Part shown: in pieces, positions 25,901-32,068 of the stretch
Position numbering within the stretch: position 1 is the stretch's first letter
How the letters are laid out: the number at the start of each line of letters is the position of its first letter
Assembly (NCBI GenBank): GCA_041394285.1
Contig: JAWKIL010000025.1
Coordinates: 1-64,000 of the forward strand
Reading direction: 5' to 3'
Source: CADEDH01 sp041394285
GTDB taxonomy: Bacteria; Actinomycetota; Acidimicrobiia; Acidimicrobiales; SZUA-35
Length of the DNA: 64,000 bases
Made by a program: the position numbers and the translations under genes
Notes under the pieces: generated by a model
What the model was told of the DNA's origin: nothing
Seen by the model: the letters and a program-made list of their open reading frames with translations, nothing else
Databases searched by the model: none

Positions 25901-26418
25901 TGCAGACGGCGGCCTCCTCGGGTCACACCGAGTTCGCCGAGGCCGTGGCCCGCTACGCCTACAAGCTCATGGCCTACAAGGACGAGTACGAGGTGGCCCG
26001 GCTCCTGCTGGAGGAGGCGGCCAAGCTGACCGTGTCCAACCAGGTGGGCGACGACGTGGAGATCCGCTGGAACCTCCACCCGCCGATGCTGCGGGCGCTG
26101 GGCATGAAGCACAAGATGCAGCTCGGGTCGTGGGCCAAGCCGGGCCTGATGGCCCTGCGGGCCGGCAAGCGGGTGCGGGGCACCTCGGCCGACGTGTTCG
26201 GCCGGGCCAAGGTGCGCCAGGTCGAGCGGCAGCTGGCCGAGGAGTACAAGGGTCTGATCAAGGCGCTGGCGCCGAAGGTCGACGGCGACAACCTCGACAA
26301 GGCCGTCGAGCTGGCCAGCCTGCCCGACGGGGTGCGGGGCTACGAGGACGTGAAGCTCCGCAACGTGGAGCACTACCACTCCGAGCTGGCCCGCCTCCGC
26401 TCCCAGTTCGACATCTGA
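22918..26418 (+). CDS. Indolepyruvate:ferredoxin oxidoreductase family protein, fused subunits
   Basis: 1166-residue cytoplasmic oxidoreductase that decarboxylates a 2-oxo acid (aryl pyruvate or branched-chain) to the acyl-CoA and reduces ferredoxin. Order: pyrimidine-binding domain at the N-terminus (FFFTGVHALVRIPIDQM; GYQGSPLGGFD); TPP-binding domain with CSGCPH and GNTQMGGEGVHWIG around residues 440-500; a cysteine-rich stretch near 642-690 (CEGCGDCGVASNC, then CNKDYSCLAGDC) for a 4Fe-4S cluster; and the gamma-type domain (GVGGTGVVTTSQVLG) with a long C-terminal helical part. Anaerobic homologues are usually split into IorA and IorB; the one-chain form is common in aerobic bacteria. ATG 22918 has GGGGAAG upstream. 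Monocistronic, ending at a strong palindrome. Confidence 0.93.
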   Translation: MTDLRPAEFDLDAKYKEEYGSFFFTGVHALVRIPIDQMLSDKRAGLDTAAFISGYQGSPLGGFDREIISHRKLMDELHIVHKSGLNEELGATAVMGSQASATFPQQRYDGVLGIWYGKAPGLDRAGDAIRHAQYAGTSPHGGVLCLVGDDPANKSSTLPSGSESTIADLHMPILHPGNVQEVLDLGRHGVHLSRTAGLWTAIKIVTSVADGSGTAEIGADRVKPLIPEFEWKGKPYRPRANGRLGGAPANSIEEEIYEARLPLALKYGADNDLNRITINPRDAWFGIMASGRVYHEILSAAQELGLSPRDLHEHGIRVLQMSMPFPFDKAIVRHFAQGLQEIMVVEEKRPFMENQLREALYGMPNPPLITGKRDPDDEVLVKSYGSLDTDALVEPLRRRLTTKIDAARLRPPLQAPTLDPAKSRRLIELIPARTPYYCSGCPHSTGTKAPADALVGGGIGCHGLVGLMSPERVGHVMGNTQMGGEGVHWIGIEPFVEVDHFIQNLGDGTFAHSGSLAIRAAVAAGSNITFKVLYNGAVAMTGGQDAAGAMTVPNMAQALQAEGVSRIIVTTDDIEKYKGVAMPKGVEVWDRERIIEAQETLAKVKGCTVLIHDQQCAAEKRRDRKRGLVFDPPERLVINERVCEGCGDCGVASNCLSVQPIETEFGRKTQIHQSSCNKDYSCLAGDCPSFLTVIPKKTAGKASRDKGGARRIPKLDVAKLPLPTMIVPTDDCTIRMPGVGGTGVVTTSQVLGTAATLDGKYVGGLDQTGLSQKAGPVVSDLRITVEPQEGTNKLTAGSADLYLVFDLLVGLSPQNLVGVSAERTVSVVSTSKTPTGEMVRDVHAKFPDLSLLQEQLDEVTRADKNVYIDAIAVTEGLFGESTTANTFMLGVAFQQGTIPISLEAIEEAIELNGASVEANKSAFHWGRQWVLDPAKVRAASVTAEDHLPKPSKGLEKAIVAAGLGDGELGRLVRMRAADLVGYQNEAYAKEYLEVVQTAASSGHTEFAEAVARYAYKLMAYKDEYEVARLLLEEAAKLTVSNQVGDDVEIRWNLHPPMLRALGMKHKMQLGSWAKPGLMALRAGKRVRGTSADVFGRAKVRQVERQLAEEYKGLIKALAPKVDGDNLDKAVELASLPDGVRGYEDVKLRNVEHYHSELARLRSQFDI

Positions 26419-26444
26419 CCCAGCCTCCTGCGCTCACCGAAATT

Positions 26445-26481
26445 AGGAGCCTGAGCGGCGCTCAGCGCCGCTCAGGCTCCT
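26445..26481. terminator. Near-perfect 37-base palindrome between convergent genes
   Basis: An 18-base arm (26445-26462) is followed after one base by its exact reverse complement (26464-26481). It lies between the oxidoreductase stop at 26418 and the convergent toxin stop at 26494. It would form a very stable hairpin on both RNAs. There is no T-tract. Confidence 0.75.
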
Positions 26482-26493
26482 CAGAATCCGGGT

Positions 26494-26907
26494 TCAGGCC
26501 GACCAGGGGTTGACGAGGTCGAGGCCCAGGTCGGAGAACCCGTCGACGTCGCGGGTGGCGACGGTGGCCGACGCCTCCCGGGCGATGGCGGCGATCAGCG
26601 CGTCCATGCCGCCGATCGGCCGCCCCGCCCGCTGTCGGGTGGCGACGATGTCGCCGTAGTGGGCGCAGCACTCGGCCGTCAGGGGCAGGCACACGCCGAG
26701 CGTGCCGAACGCCCGCTCCGCCGACTCCCGTAGGCGCTCGGCCCGGGCTCCAGCCGGCAGTAGGGCGATGCCAGCCAGGATCTCGGCCCGGTTGATGACG
26801 GTGGTGACCGGCGGGGCGGGCAGCGCCCGCAGCCAGGCCAGTACCCCAGAGTCGGCCTGAGGTCCCCGCATCGCCTCCGAGATCACGTTCGTGTCGAGGA
26901 TGATCAC
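26494..26907 (-). CDS. PIN-domain toxin (VapC/FitB-like)
   Basis: 137-residue PIN-fold ribonuclease toxin. The acidic metal-binding set is visible: Asp in ILDTNVISEAMRG at the N-terminus, Glu in INRAEILAGI, and Asp residues in GGMDALIAAIA and ATRDVDGFSDLGLDLVNPW. The final NPW ending and TTVINRAEI are typical of the FitB branch. Active VapC/FitB proteins cut tRNA or rRNA. The start codon overlaps the antitoxin stop (ATGA), so the toxin is made only after the antitoxin is translated. Confidence 0.93.
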   Translation of the reverse strand: MIILDTNVISEAMRGPQADSGVLAWLRALPAPPVTTVINRAEILAGIALLPAGARAERLRESAERAFGTLGVCLPLTAECCAHYGDIVATRQRAGRPIGGMDALIAAIAREASATVATRDVDGFSDLGLDLVNPWSA

Positions 26908-27161
26908 GCCGGCTCCGGCTCCCCGAGATCGGCGGCGGTGGCTGGCTCGTCGGGAATCACCGGTAGGTCCACGCCTCCCACCTCGTCACCTACGGCGATG
27001 AGCTGCTCGATCCATGACGGGTCATCCCGCACGGGCTCGGCCAGAGCCGCCAGCAGGATGGCTCGTGCCTCCGCCTCCATGGACGTGCCCCGGGCTGCGG
27101 CCCGCAGTCGGAGCCGACGTTTGGCGTCTTCGGGGAGCTTGCGGATCGTGATCGCCGACAT
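26904..27161 (-). CDS. Ribbon-helix-helix antitoxin (FitA/VapB-like)
   Basis: 85-residue antitoxin. The N-terminal half is an Arc/MetJ-type ribbon-helix-helix (MSAITIRKLPEDAKRRLRLRA, then GTSMEAEARAILLAAL), which binds DNA as a dimer; the acidic C-terminal part (EVGGVDLPVIPDEP onward) would wrap the PIN toxin. A TATCGT -10-like box six bases upstream and a TGCAACA-N10-TGTTGCA palindrome covering it indicate a leaderless, autoregulated transcript. Confidence 0.9.
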   Translation of the reverse strand: MSAITIRKLPEDAKRRLRLRAAARGTSMEAEARAILLAALAEPVRDDPSWIEQLIAVGDEVGGVDLPVIPDEPATAADLGEPEPA

Positions 27162-27184
27162 GCAACAACGATATCACTGTTGCA
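27161..27184. promoter_or_regulatory. Palindromic operator of the toxin-antitoxin operon
   Basis: Perfect 7-base inverted repeat TGCAACA (27161-27167) / TGTTGCA (27178-27184) with a 10-base centre. It starts at the last base of the antitoxin start codon and covers the TATCGT box at 27168-27173, so a bound FitA/VapB-type dimer would block transcription. Confidence 0.7.
27168..27173 (-). promoter_or_regulatory. -10 motif TATCGT of the antitoxin gene
   Basis: TATCGT on the minus strand lies six bases before ATG 27161 with no ribosome site between, predicting a leaderless mRNA. It lies within the palindromic operator. Confidence 0.5.
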
Positions 27185-27201
27185 CCGAGGGCAGGGCGTG
27201 C

Positions 27202-27460
27202 TCAGTCGGCAGCGAAAGCGCCGGGCGGGATCGTGGTGCGCTGATACCCACGAGGCGGCCGCGTGGGACGGCACACGGAACGTGGCCGTCCACCGGCCGT
27301 GTCGTCGTTCACCTGGGCGCTCAGGAAGTCCTCGCCGTCGGGCCAGAAGCACGTAGCCCACACCACCTGCCATGCGGCGCGCTCCGAGGGTGCCCTCGGT
27401 GGCGATCCAGGCGGCCGGGTCGAGATCAGTCGACGAGATTTCGAGGTTCGGATTGGTCAT
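27202..27460 (-). pseudogene. Frameshifted remnant of a small protein of about 85 residues
   Basis: From ATG 27460 the frame reads MTNPNLEISSTDLDPAAWI and stays high in third-position G/C for about 25 codons (to EGTL). After that the high-GC3 frame is a different one, reading ERAAWQVVWATCFWPDGED and then FLSAQVNDDTAGG before a stop at 27202. The span of 259 bases is three-frame plus one, so a single extra base near 27380 joins two coherent halves. The family is not recognised. It lies just upstream of the antitoxin on the same strand, separated by the operator. A sequencing error would give the same picture. Confidence 0.5.
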
Positions 27461-27520
27461 CCCGCCGGTTGACGACGCCCGAACCTCTCGTCGGCGGAGC
27501 GCGACATCGGGACCTCAGTT

Positions 27521-27595
27521 CGAACCGTGTAGCGGTATGTACCGCTCAGAGGTACATCGGGGTGCACGGAACGAACCGGGTAGCGGTATGTACCG
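27521..27595. repeat. Two operator-like repeats, 51-base period
   Basis: A 24-base sequence at 27521-27544 recurs at 27572-27595 with one mismatch (CGAACCGTGT... versus CGAACCGGGT...). Each copy contains a palindrome; in the first it is AGCGGTA-TG-TACCGCT. They lie 88-162 bases before the D-aminoacylase start, a good position for paired repressor or activator sites. The rest of 27461-27682 shows nothing recognisable. Confidence 0.55.
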
Positions 27596-27682
27596 GTCCG
27601 GCCGAAAACGACAGCGTCACACCGACCTGTCAGACTGGTTAGCGACCTGAACTATCTGCCGAACCCCCGGGGGAACCGACCC

Positions 27683-29392
27683 ATGGCAACCACCGACGCC
27701 GACCTCATCATCCGCAACGGCACCCTGCACGACGGCACGGGTGCCCCTGGCCGCCGGGCCGACGTGGCCGTCAAGGGTGACCGCATCGTCGAGGTGGCCG
27801 ACCGCATCGACGGCTCCGCCCACCGCGAGATCGACGCCACCGGCAAGCTGGTCACCCCCGGCTTCGTCGACGTCCACACCCACCTCGACGCCCAGCTGGC
27901 CTGGGATCCGCTGCCCACCTCGTCGTGCTGGCACGGCATCACCTCGGCCGTGCTCGGCAACTGCGGTGTCACCTTCGCCCCGGTGCAGCCGGGCCAGAAG
28001 GAGTTCCTGGCCGAGATGATGGAGTCGGTGGAGGACATCCCCCGGGACGCCATCCTCGATGGCCTCCCCTGGGACTGGACCACCTACGGCGACTACCTCG
28101 GCTGGCTCGACCGCACCCCCAAGGGGATCAACGTGGGCGGCCTCGTCGGCCACTGCGCGCTGCGGGTGGCGGCCATGGGCGACCGCTGCATGACCGAGGG
28201 CTCGGGCACGGCCGACGACATCGCCAAGATGGCCGAGATGGCCGAGGAGGCCATGCGCTCCGGAGCGCTCGGCATCTCCACCAGCCGCACGCTGGGCCAC
28301 AAGGTGCCCGACGGCCGCCCCGTGCCCGGCACCTGGGCCGGGTCCGACGAGCTGCTGGCCTTCGGCGAGGTGCTGCGCACCGTGGGCTACGGCTTGTTCG
28401 AGGGAGCCATGCGCCTGGGCGAGCGCGACGACGCCGAGCTCACCAACACCCGCCAGGAGCTGGCCGTGATGGGCGAGATCAGCCGCCGCTCGGGCCGCCC
28501 GCTCAGCTACGGCCTCGTCCAGAGCGACCGCCGCCCCGACCTCTACTCCAAGGTCATCGAGTTCAACGTGGAGGAGAACGCCAAGGGCGCCAACCTCCGG
28601 CCCCAGACCACGGCCCGGGGCATCGGCATGATCTACCACCTGTTCAACCGCACCCCGTGGGACCGCTCCGGCGCCTGGCGGGAGCTGCGGTCGCTGAACC
28701 GGGAGGAGCGCCTGGCCGCTCTGCGGAATCCCGACCGTCGGGCCCGCCTGGTGGCCGACGCCGAGACGGCCAAGATGCTCATGGGCTACGACCAGCTGTT
28801 CGTGCTGCCCGAGGGCCCGGCCCGCTACGACTGCAAGCCCGAAGACTCCCTGGCCGCCCACGCCGCCCGCCGGGGCAAGTCGCCGGCCGAGACGTTCATC
28901 GAGCTGTGCCTGGAGCGCAACGGCGACGTCAACGTCAACTACCCCATCCTCAACCACCAGCTCTCGGCGGTGGAGGAGATGCTCGACATGGACCTGATCA
29001 CCTTGGGCCTGGCCGACGCCGGCGCCCACGTGGGCCAGATCATGGACACCAGCCAGCCAACGTTCCTGCTCACCTACTGGGTGCGGGAGCGTCAGCGCTG
29101 GACGCTGGAGCAGGCCATCCGCCGGCTCACGTCCGACACGGCGGACCTGTTCGGGTTCAAGGGCCGGGGCCGGGTCCAGGCCGGCAACTACGCCGACCTG
29201 AACGTGATCGACTTCGAGGGCCTCACGCTGCCCCAGCCCGTCTACGTCAACGACCTGCCCAACGGGGCCGGCCGCTACGTCCAGGGCGCCACCGGCTACG
29301 ACTACACGATCGTGAACGGCGAGGTCTTCATGGACCACGGCGAGCATGTCGGGGCCCTGCCGGGCCGGGTGGTCCGCTCCACCGACGCTTAA
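27683..29392 (+). CDS. D-aminoacylase/N-acyl-D-amino-acid deacylase family amidohydrolase
   Basis: 569-residue amidohydrolase family 3 protein. It has the N-terminal beta-sandwich start (LIIRNGTLHDGTGAPG), the metal motif TPGFVDVHTHLDAQLAWDP, a middle GTADDIAKMAEMAEEAMRSGALG segment typical of D-aminoacylases, and the C-terminal metal Asp in LADAGAHVGQIMDTSQPT with the family-specific LLTYWVRERQRWTLEQA. Predicted to remove acyl groups from D-amino acids or a related amide. Starts ATG 27683 after GGGGGAA. Its stop overlaps the convergent exported-protein gene by four bases. Possibly controlled by the paired palindromes upstream. Confidence 0.9.
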   Translation: MATTDADLIIRNGTLHDGTGAPGRRADVAVKGDRIVEVADRIDGSAHREIDATGKLVTPGFVDVHTHLDAQLAWDPLPTSSCWHGITSAVLGNCGVTFAPVQPGQKEFLAEMMESVEDIPRDAILDGLPWDWTTYGDYLGWLDRTPKGINVGGLVGHCALRVAAMGDRCMTEGSGTADDIAKMAEMAEEAMRSGALGISTSRTLGHKVPDGRPVPGTWAGSDELLAFGEVLRTVGYGLFEGAMRLGERDDAELTNTRQELAVMGEISRRSGRPLSYGLVQSDRRPDLYSKVIEFNVEENAKGANLRPQTTARGIGMIYHLFNRTPWDRSGAWRELRSLNREERLAALRNPDRRARLVADAETAKMLMGYDQLFVLPEGPARYDCKPEDSLAAHAARRGKSPAETFIELCLERNGDVNVNYPILNHQLSAVEEMLDMDLITLGLADAGAHVGQIMDTSQPTFLLTYWVRERQRWTLEQAIRRLTSDTADLFGFKGRGRVQAGNYADLNVIDFEGLTLPQPVYVNDLPNGAGRYVQGATGYDYTIVNGEVFMDHGEHVGALPGRVVRSTDA

Positions 29393-29829
29393 CAGCCCGT
29401 GACCACCGCCGGGTCGGAGATGTTGTACCAGGCGGGATTGGACTGGAGCTCCGCATACAGGGTGTAGCTGAGCGTGCCGGTGAGTGAGCTCACCGGCACG
29501 CTGTCGGCCAGGATCCCGGCACCGGTGACCGGACCGGCCACGGCCACGGTGCTGGACCCGATCGAGCGCAGCACGTAGAACACGGTGCCGGTGGGAGCGG
29601 GCCCGCTCCAGGTCACGGTCACATCGCAGAACGAACCCTGGATACCGCTGTTCGTGATCACCGGATCGGGCGGCAGGGGCACGCCGGCGGCCTGGGCCGC
29701 CGCCGTACCCGACGCCCCGACGCTGAACGCGGCCGACGCCGGGCTGACCGGTCCCGGCCGCACCGCCGGAGCGGTGGCCAGCGTCGTCAGCCCGGCGACG
29801 AGCAGCAGCACGGCGGGTGCCGTCCTCAC
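29389..29829 (-). CDS. Exported protein with a fibronectin III-like domain
   Basis: 146-residue predicted secreted protein. From GTG 29829 there is a signal peptide (basic start, APAVLLLVAGLTTLATAPA) and then a beta-rich domain reading FCDVTVTWSGPAPTGTVFYVLR, a pattern like the start of a fibronectin type III fold. The ending is VVTGC, so two cysteines (in FCDV and the last residue) may form a disulfide. It follows the SipW-like gene by 36 bases on the same strand, likely forming a two-gene surface operon. Function unknown. Confidence 0.65.
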   Translation of the reverse strand: MRTAPAVLLLVAGLTTLATAPAVRPGPVSPASAAFSVGASGTAAAQAAGVPLPPDPVITNSGIQGSFCDVTVTWSGPAPTGTVFYVLRSIGSSTVAVAGPVTGAGILADSVPVSSLTGTLSYTLYAELQSNPAWYNISDPAVVTGC

Positions 29830-29865
29830 GTCGGTCCCATCGGGCCGCCCGGCAGGGCCGGCGGC

Positions 29866-30378
29866 CTACACCTGGCTGCCGGTGAGGGTGATGGCGACCG
29901 TGAAGGTCACGCCCTGGCAGCCGTCGGGAGCGTTGGTGTCGAGCGTGATGGCGTCGGCGATGGTGGCCGGTGTGTTCACGGCGTTGGCGGCCACGGCGAT
30001 CGGGCTGGCCAGGTTGCCGTCGGCAGCGGTGGTCAGGTTGGTGGCCGGGCAGTTGACCTGGTCCCCCGAGGTGACGGTCCCGTAGGCCACGGCCGTGAGG
30101 CTGATCGGGTAGGGGTTGGGGTTGGTCACCGTGAACTGGAGGTCGCCCGAGGCGCCGGGGAACAGGTCGGCGGTCGGGGCGCCGGCGGCGGTGATCGTCA
30201 ACGCCTGGGCCGTGAGGGCCTTGGCCCCGCCGTTCCCACTGCCCGTCGCCGACCACAGGGCGACGGCCACGCCGGCGGTGGAGACGAAGGTGATCAGACC
30301 TACGGCCACCATCACGAGGGGACGGCGGCGGCGGAGCCGCTCCAACAGCGGCATCGGGTTCAGGTTGGGATCGGCCAT
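29866..30378 (-). CDS. Exported protein with SipW-like signal segment, unknown function
   Basis: 170-residue protein. A basic cytoplasmic leader with LLERLRRRRPLVMV precedes one hydrophobic stretch (VAVGLITFVSTAGVAVALWSATGSG). The ALWSATG ending resembles SipW-dependent signal peptides of TasA-like and actinobacterial surface proteins. The mature part is beta-rich, Thr/Ala/Val-rich, with LQFTVTNPNPYPISLTAV, a 'space-filling' secreted beta-sandwich pattern. ATG 30378 has GGAGG just upstream, and the longer open frame is unsupported. No signal peptidase gene is nearby. Could be a matrix or pilus-like component (inference). Confidence 0.6.
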   Translation of the reverse strand: MADPNLNPMPLLERLRRRRPLVMVAVGLITFVSTAGVAVALWSATGSGNGGAKALTAQALTITAAGAPTADLFPGASGDLQFTVTNPNPYPISLTAVAYGTVTSGDQVNCPATNLTTAADGNLASPIAVAANAVNTPATIADAITLDTNAPDGCQGVTFTVAITLTGSQV

Positions 30379-30396
30379 GGCGGCCTCCGTTCGACG

Positions 30397-30412
30397 GGTA
30401 CCTTGAGGTACC
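30397..30412. promoter_or_regulatory. GGTACC-TTGA-GGTACC double palindrome
   Basis: Two GGTACC hexamers four bases apart (30397-30402, 30407-30412) form a symmetrical 16-base site 19 bases before ATG 30378 of the exported-protein operon. It may be an operator. Confidence 0.35.
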
Positions 30413-30625
30413 GGCGTTGTCGCCGCCGGCCCGTTCCCATCGGCCCCCGCCGTCCCGATGTGAGTTGTGTCACGGGCGGCCGCTGCCACCGCCCCTGCCA
30501 CCGCCGCTGCCGCCGGGTCGGCGCTGCGAGCTTGCCGCCGACCCCCGGCGGGCGGGATCCTCGTTACGGACGCGGCGGGGACCACCCAGCCGCCCGACGG
30601 GGACCGACACGGGGGGACCAGGGCT

Positions 30626-31885
30626 ATGACCGCCAACGATCCGGCCAGGCTGCTCGACGGGGTGCGGGTGCTCGACTTCACCCAGTACCTGGCGGGCCCG
30701 TCGTGCACCCGGCTGCTGGCCGAGCTGGGGGCCGAGGTGATCAAGGTGGAGCTGCCCGGCGGCGATCCCACCCGGGTCCTCGTGCCCCAGCGGGGCGGGG
30801 TGTCGTCGGTCTTCGTGCAGCAGAACCGGGGCAAGCGCAGCGTCTGCCTAGACCTGGGCCGGCCCGAAGCGGCCGACGTGGTGCGCCGCCTCGTGCCCCA
30901 CGTCGACGTGGTGGTGGAGAACTCCACGCCCGGGATCATGGCCAAGCGGGGTCTGGGCTACGACGACCTGTCGGCCATCAACCCCCGGCTGATCATGGCC
31001 TCGGTGTCGGGTTTCGGCCAGACCGGCGACTGGCGGACCAAGGGCTGCTACGACTTCATCGCCCAGGGCATGGCCGGTCTCATGCACATGACGGGCGAGC
31101 CCGACGGGCCGCCCTACTTCGTCGGCATCGGGGTGGGCGACACCAACGCCGGGGTCCATGCCTTCGCCGGGATCGGCTACGCCCTCTACCAGCGGGACCG
31201 CACGGGTCGGGGCTGCCATCTCGACGTGTCCATGGTCGACGCCCTGTTCCACATGCAGGAGTACGCGGTGGGGGCCGCCTCCATGTCGGGCCGGGAGTTC
31301 CAGCCGATCCGCCAGGGGCTCCACTACCAGCCGGTGGCCCCCGCCGGCACCTTCCGGGGACCGCAGGGCTGGATCGTGATCCTGTGCATGCCCAATCAGC
31401 TCCCCAACCTGTGGTCGGCCATGGGCCGCCCCGAGCTGGGCGACGATCCCCGTTTCGCCGACCAGGAGGAGCGCACCGGCAACCGGGCCGCCATGACGGC
31501 CCTCATCGAGGACTGGCTGGCCACGTTCCCCACCGACGCCGCCGCCCTGGCCCGCCTGGAGGAGTTCCGGGTGCCGGCCGGGCCCGTGCTCGACCCGGCC
31601 GACGCCATCGACCACCCGTGGTTCGTCGCCCAGGGCACGGTTCGGCCCATCCACGACGTGAACGGAGGCACCTTCGCCGCCCCCGGGTTCCCCTTCCGCT
31701 TCGACGGGACCAAGCCGGCGGCCGACCTCCGGGCTCCGCTTCTCGGGCAGCACACGTGGGAGGTCCTGGCCGAGGCCGGCTACGACGACGAGGCCATCTC
31801 GGGGCTGGCCGACGCCGGGGTGCTGGTGGTCTCCCCCGTTGTCGACGCCGTCGCCGAGGCTCCTTCCGCTCCATCGGGGAGCTGA
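30626..31885 (+). CDS. Type III (CaiB/BaiF) CoA-transferase
   Basis: 419-residue family III CoA-transferase. Motifs include VRVLDFTQYLAGPSCTRLLAELGAEVIKVE, the QQNRGKRSVCLDLG block, VENSTPGIMAKRGLGYDDL, ASVSGFGQTGDW and the GCYDFIAQGMAGLMHMTG region with the catalytic Asp. Later YQPVAPAGTFRGPQGWIVI is close to formyl-CoA/carnitine transferases. ATG 30626 is preferred because homology starts here; the frame is open for 53 codons upstream but is low-complexity. Divergent from the exported-protein operon across 247 bases. Third member of this family in the window. Substrate unknown. Confidence 0.9.
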   Translation: MTANDPARLLDGVRVLDFTQYLAGPSCTRLLAELGAEVIKVELPGGDPTRVLVPQRGGVSSVFVQQNRGKRSVCLDLGRPEAADVVRRLVPHVDVVVENSTPGIMAKRGLGYDDLSAINPRLIMASVSGFGQTGDWRTKGCYDFIAQGMAGLMHMTGEPDGPPYFVGIGVGDTNAGVHAFAGIGYALYQRDRTGRGCHLDVSMVDALFHMQEYAVGAASMSGREFQPIRQGLHYQPVAPAGTFRGPQGWIVILCMPNQLPNLWSAMGRPELGDDPRFADQEERTGNRAAMTALIEDWLATFPTDAAALARLEEFRVPAGPVLDPADAIDHPWFVAQGTVRPIHDVNGGTFAAPGFPFRFDGTKPAADLRAPLLGQHTWEVLAEAGYDDEAISGLADAGVLVVSPVVDAVAEAPSAPSGS

Positions 31886-32068
31886 TCAGGGTCGTTCGAA
31901 TCTGGGCGATGGTGCCCAAACCACCCCCGAAAACCCGGGTTCTTCCTGGTCTCAGCCCTATTCGTGATCGACGTCACAAGCCGGTCGTTGGTACGGTTTG
32001 TCGACCCTTGTCGACGTGGCCGTCCCGGCCATGCTGCTGTTCGAGGCTGTTCGAGGAGGAACGCGGCC

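Noticed and set aside
23836..26379. 847-codon open frame opposite the indolepyruvate oxidoreductase
   Set aside because: His/Leu/Arg/Gly low-complexity translation; the other strand carries a complete enzyme.
27521..27595. Two-unit repeat considered as a CRISPR fragment
   Set aside because: Only two copies, spacer of 27 bases, no further units and no cas gene. Better explained as paired operators.
31998..32015. Direct repeat TTGTCGAC x2 before cvnA as a regulator site
   Set aside because: Real repeat with 10-base period, but short and in a region where similar GTCGAC words are common in this genome; not strong enough to call.
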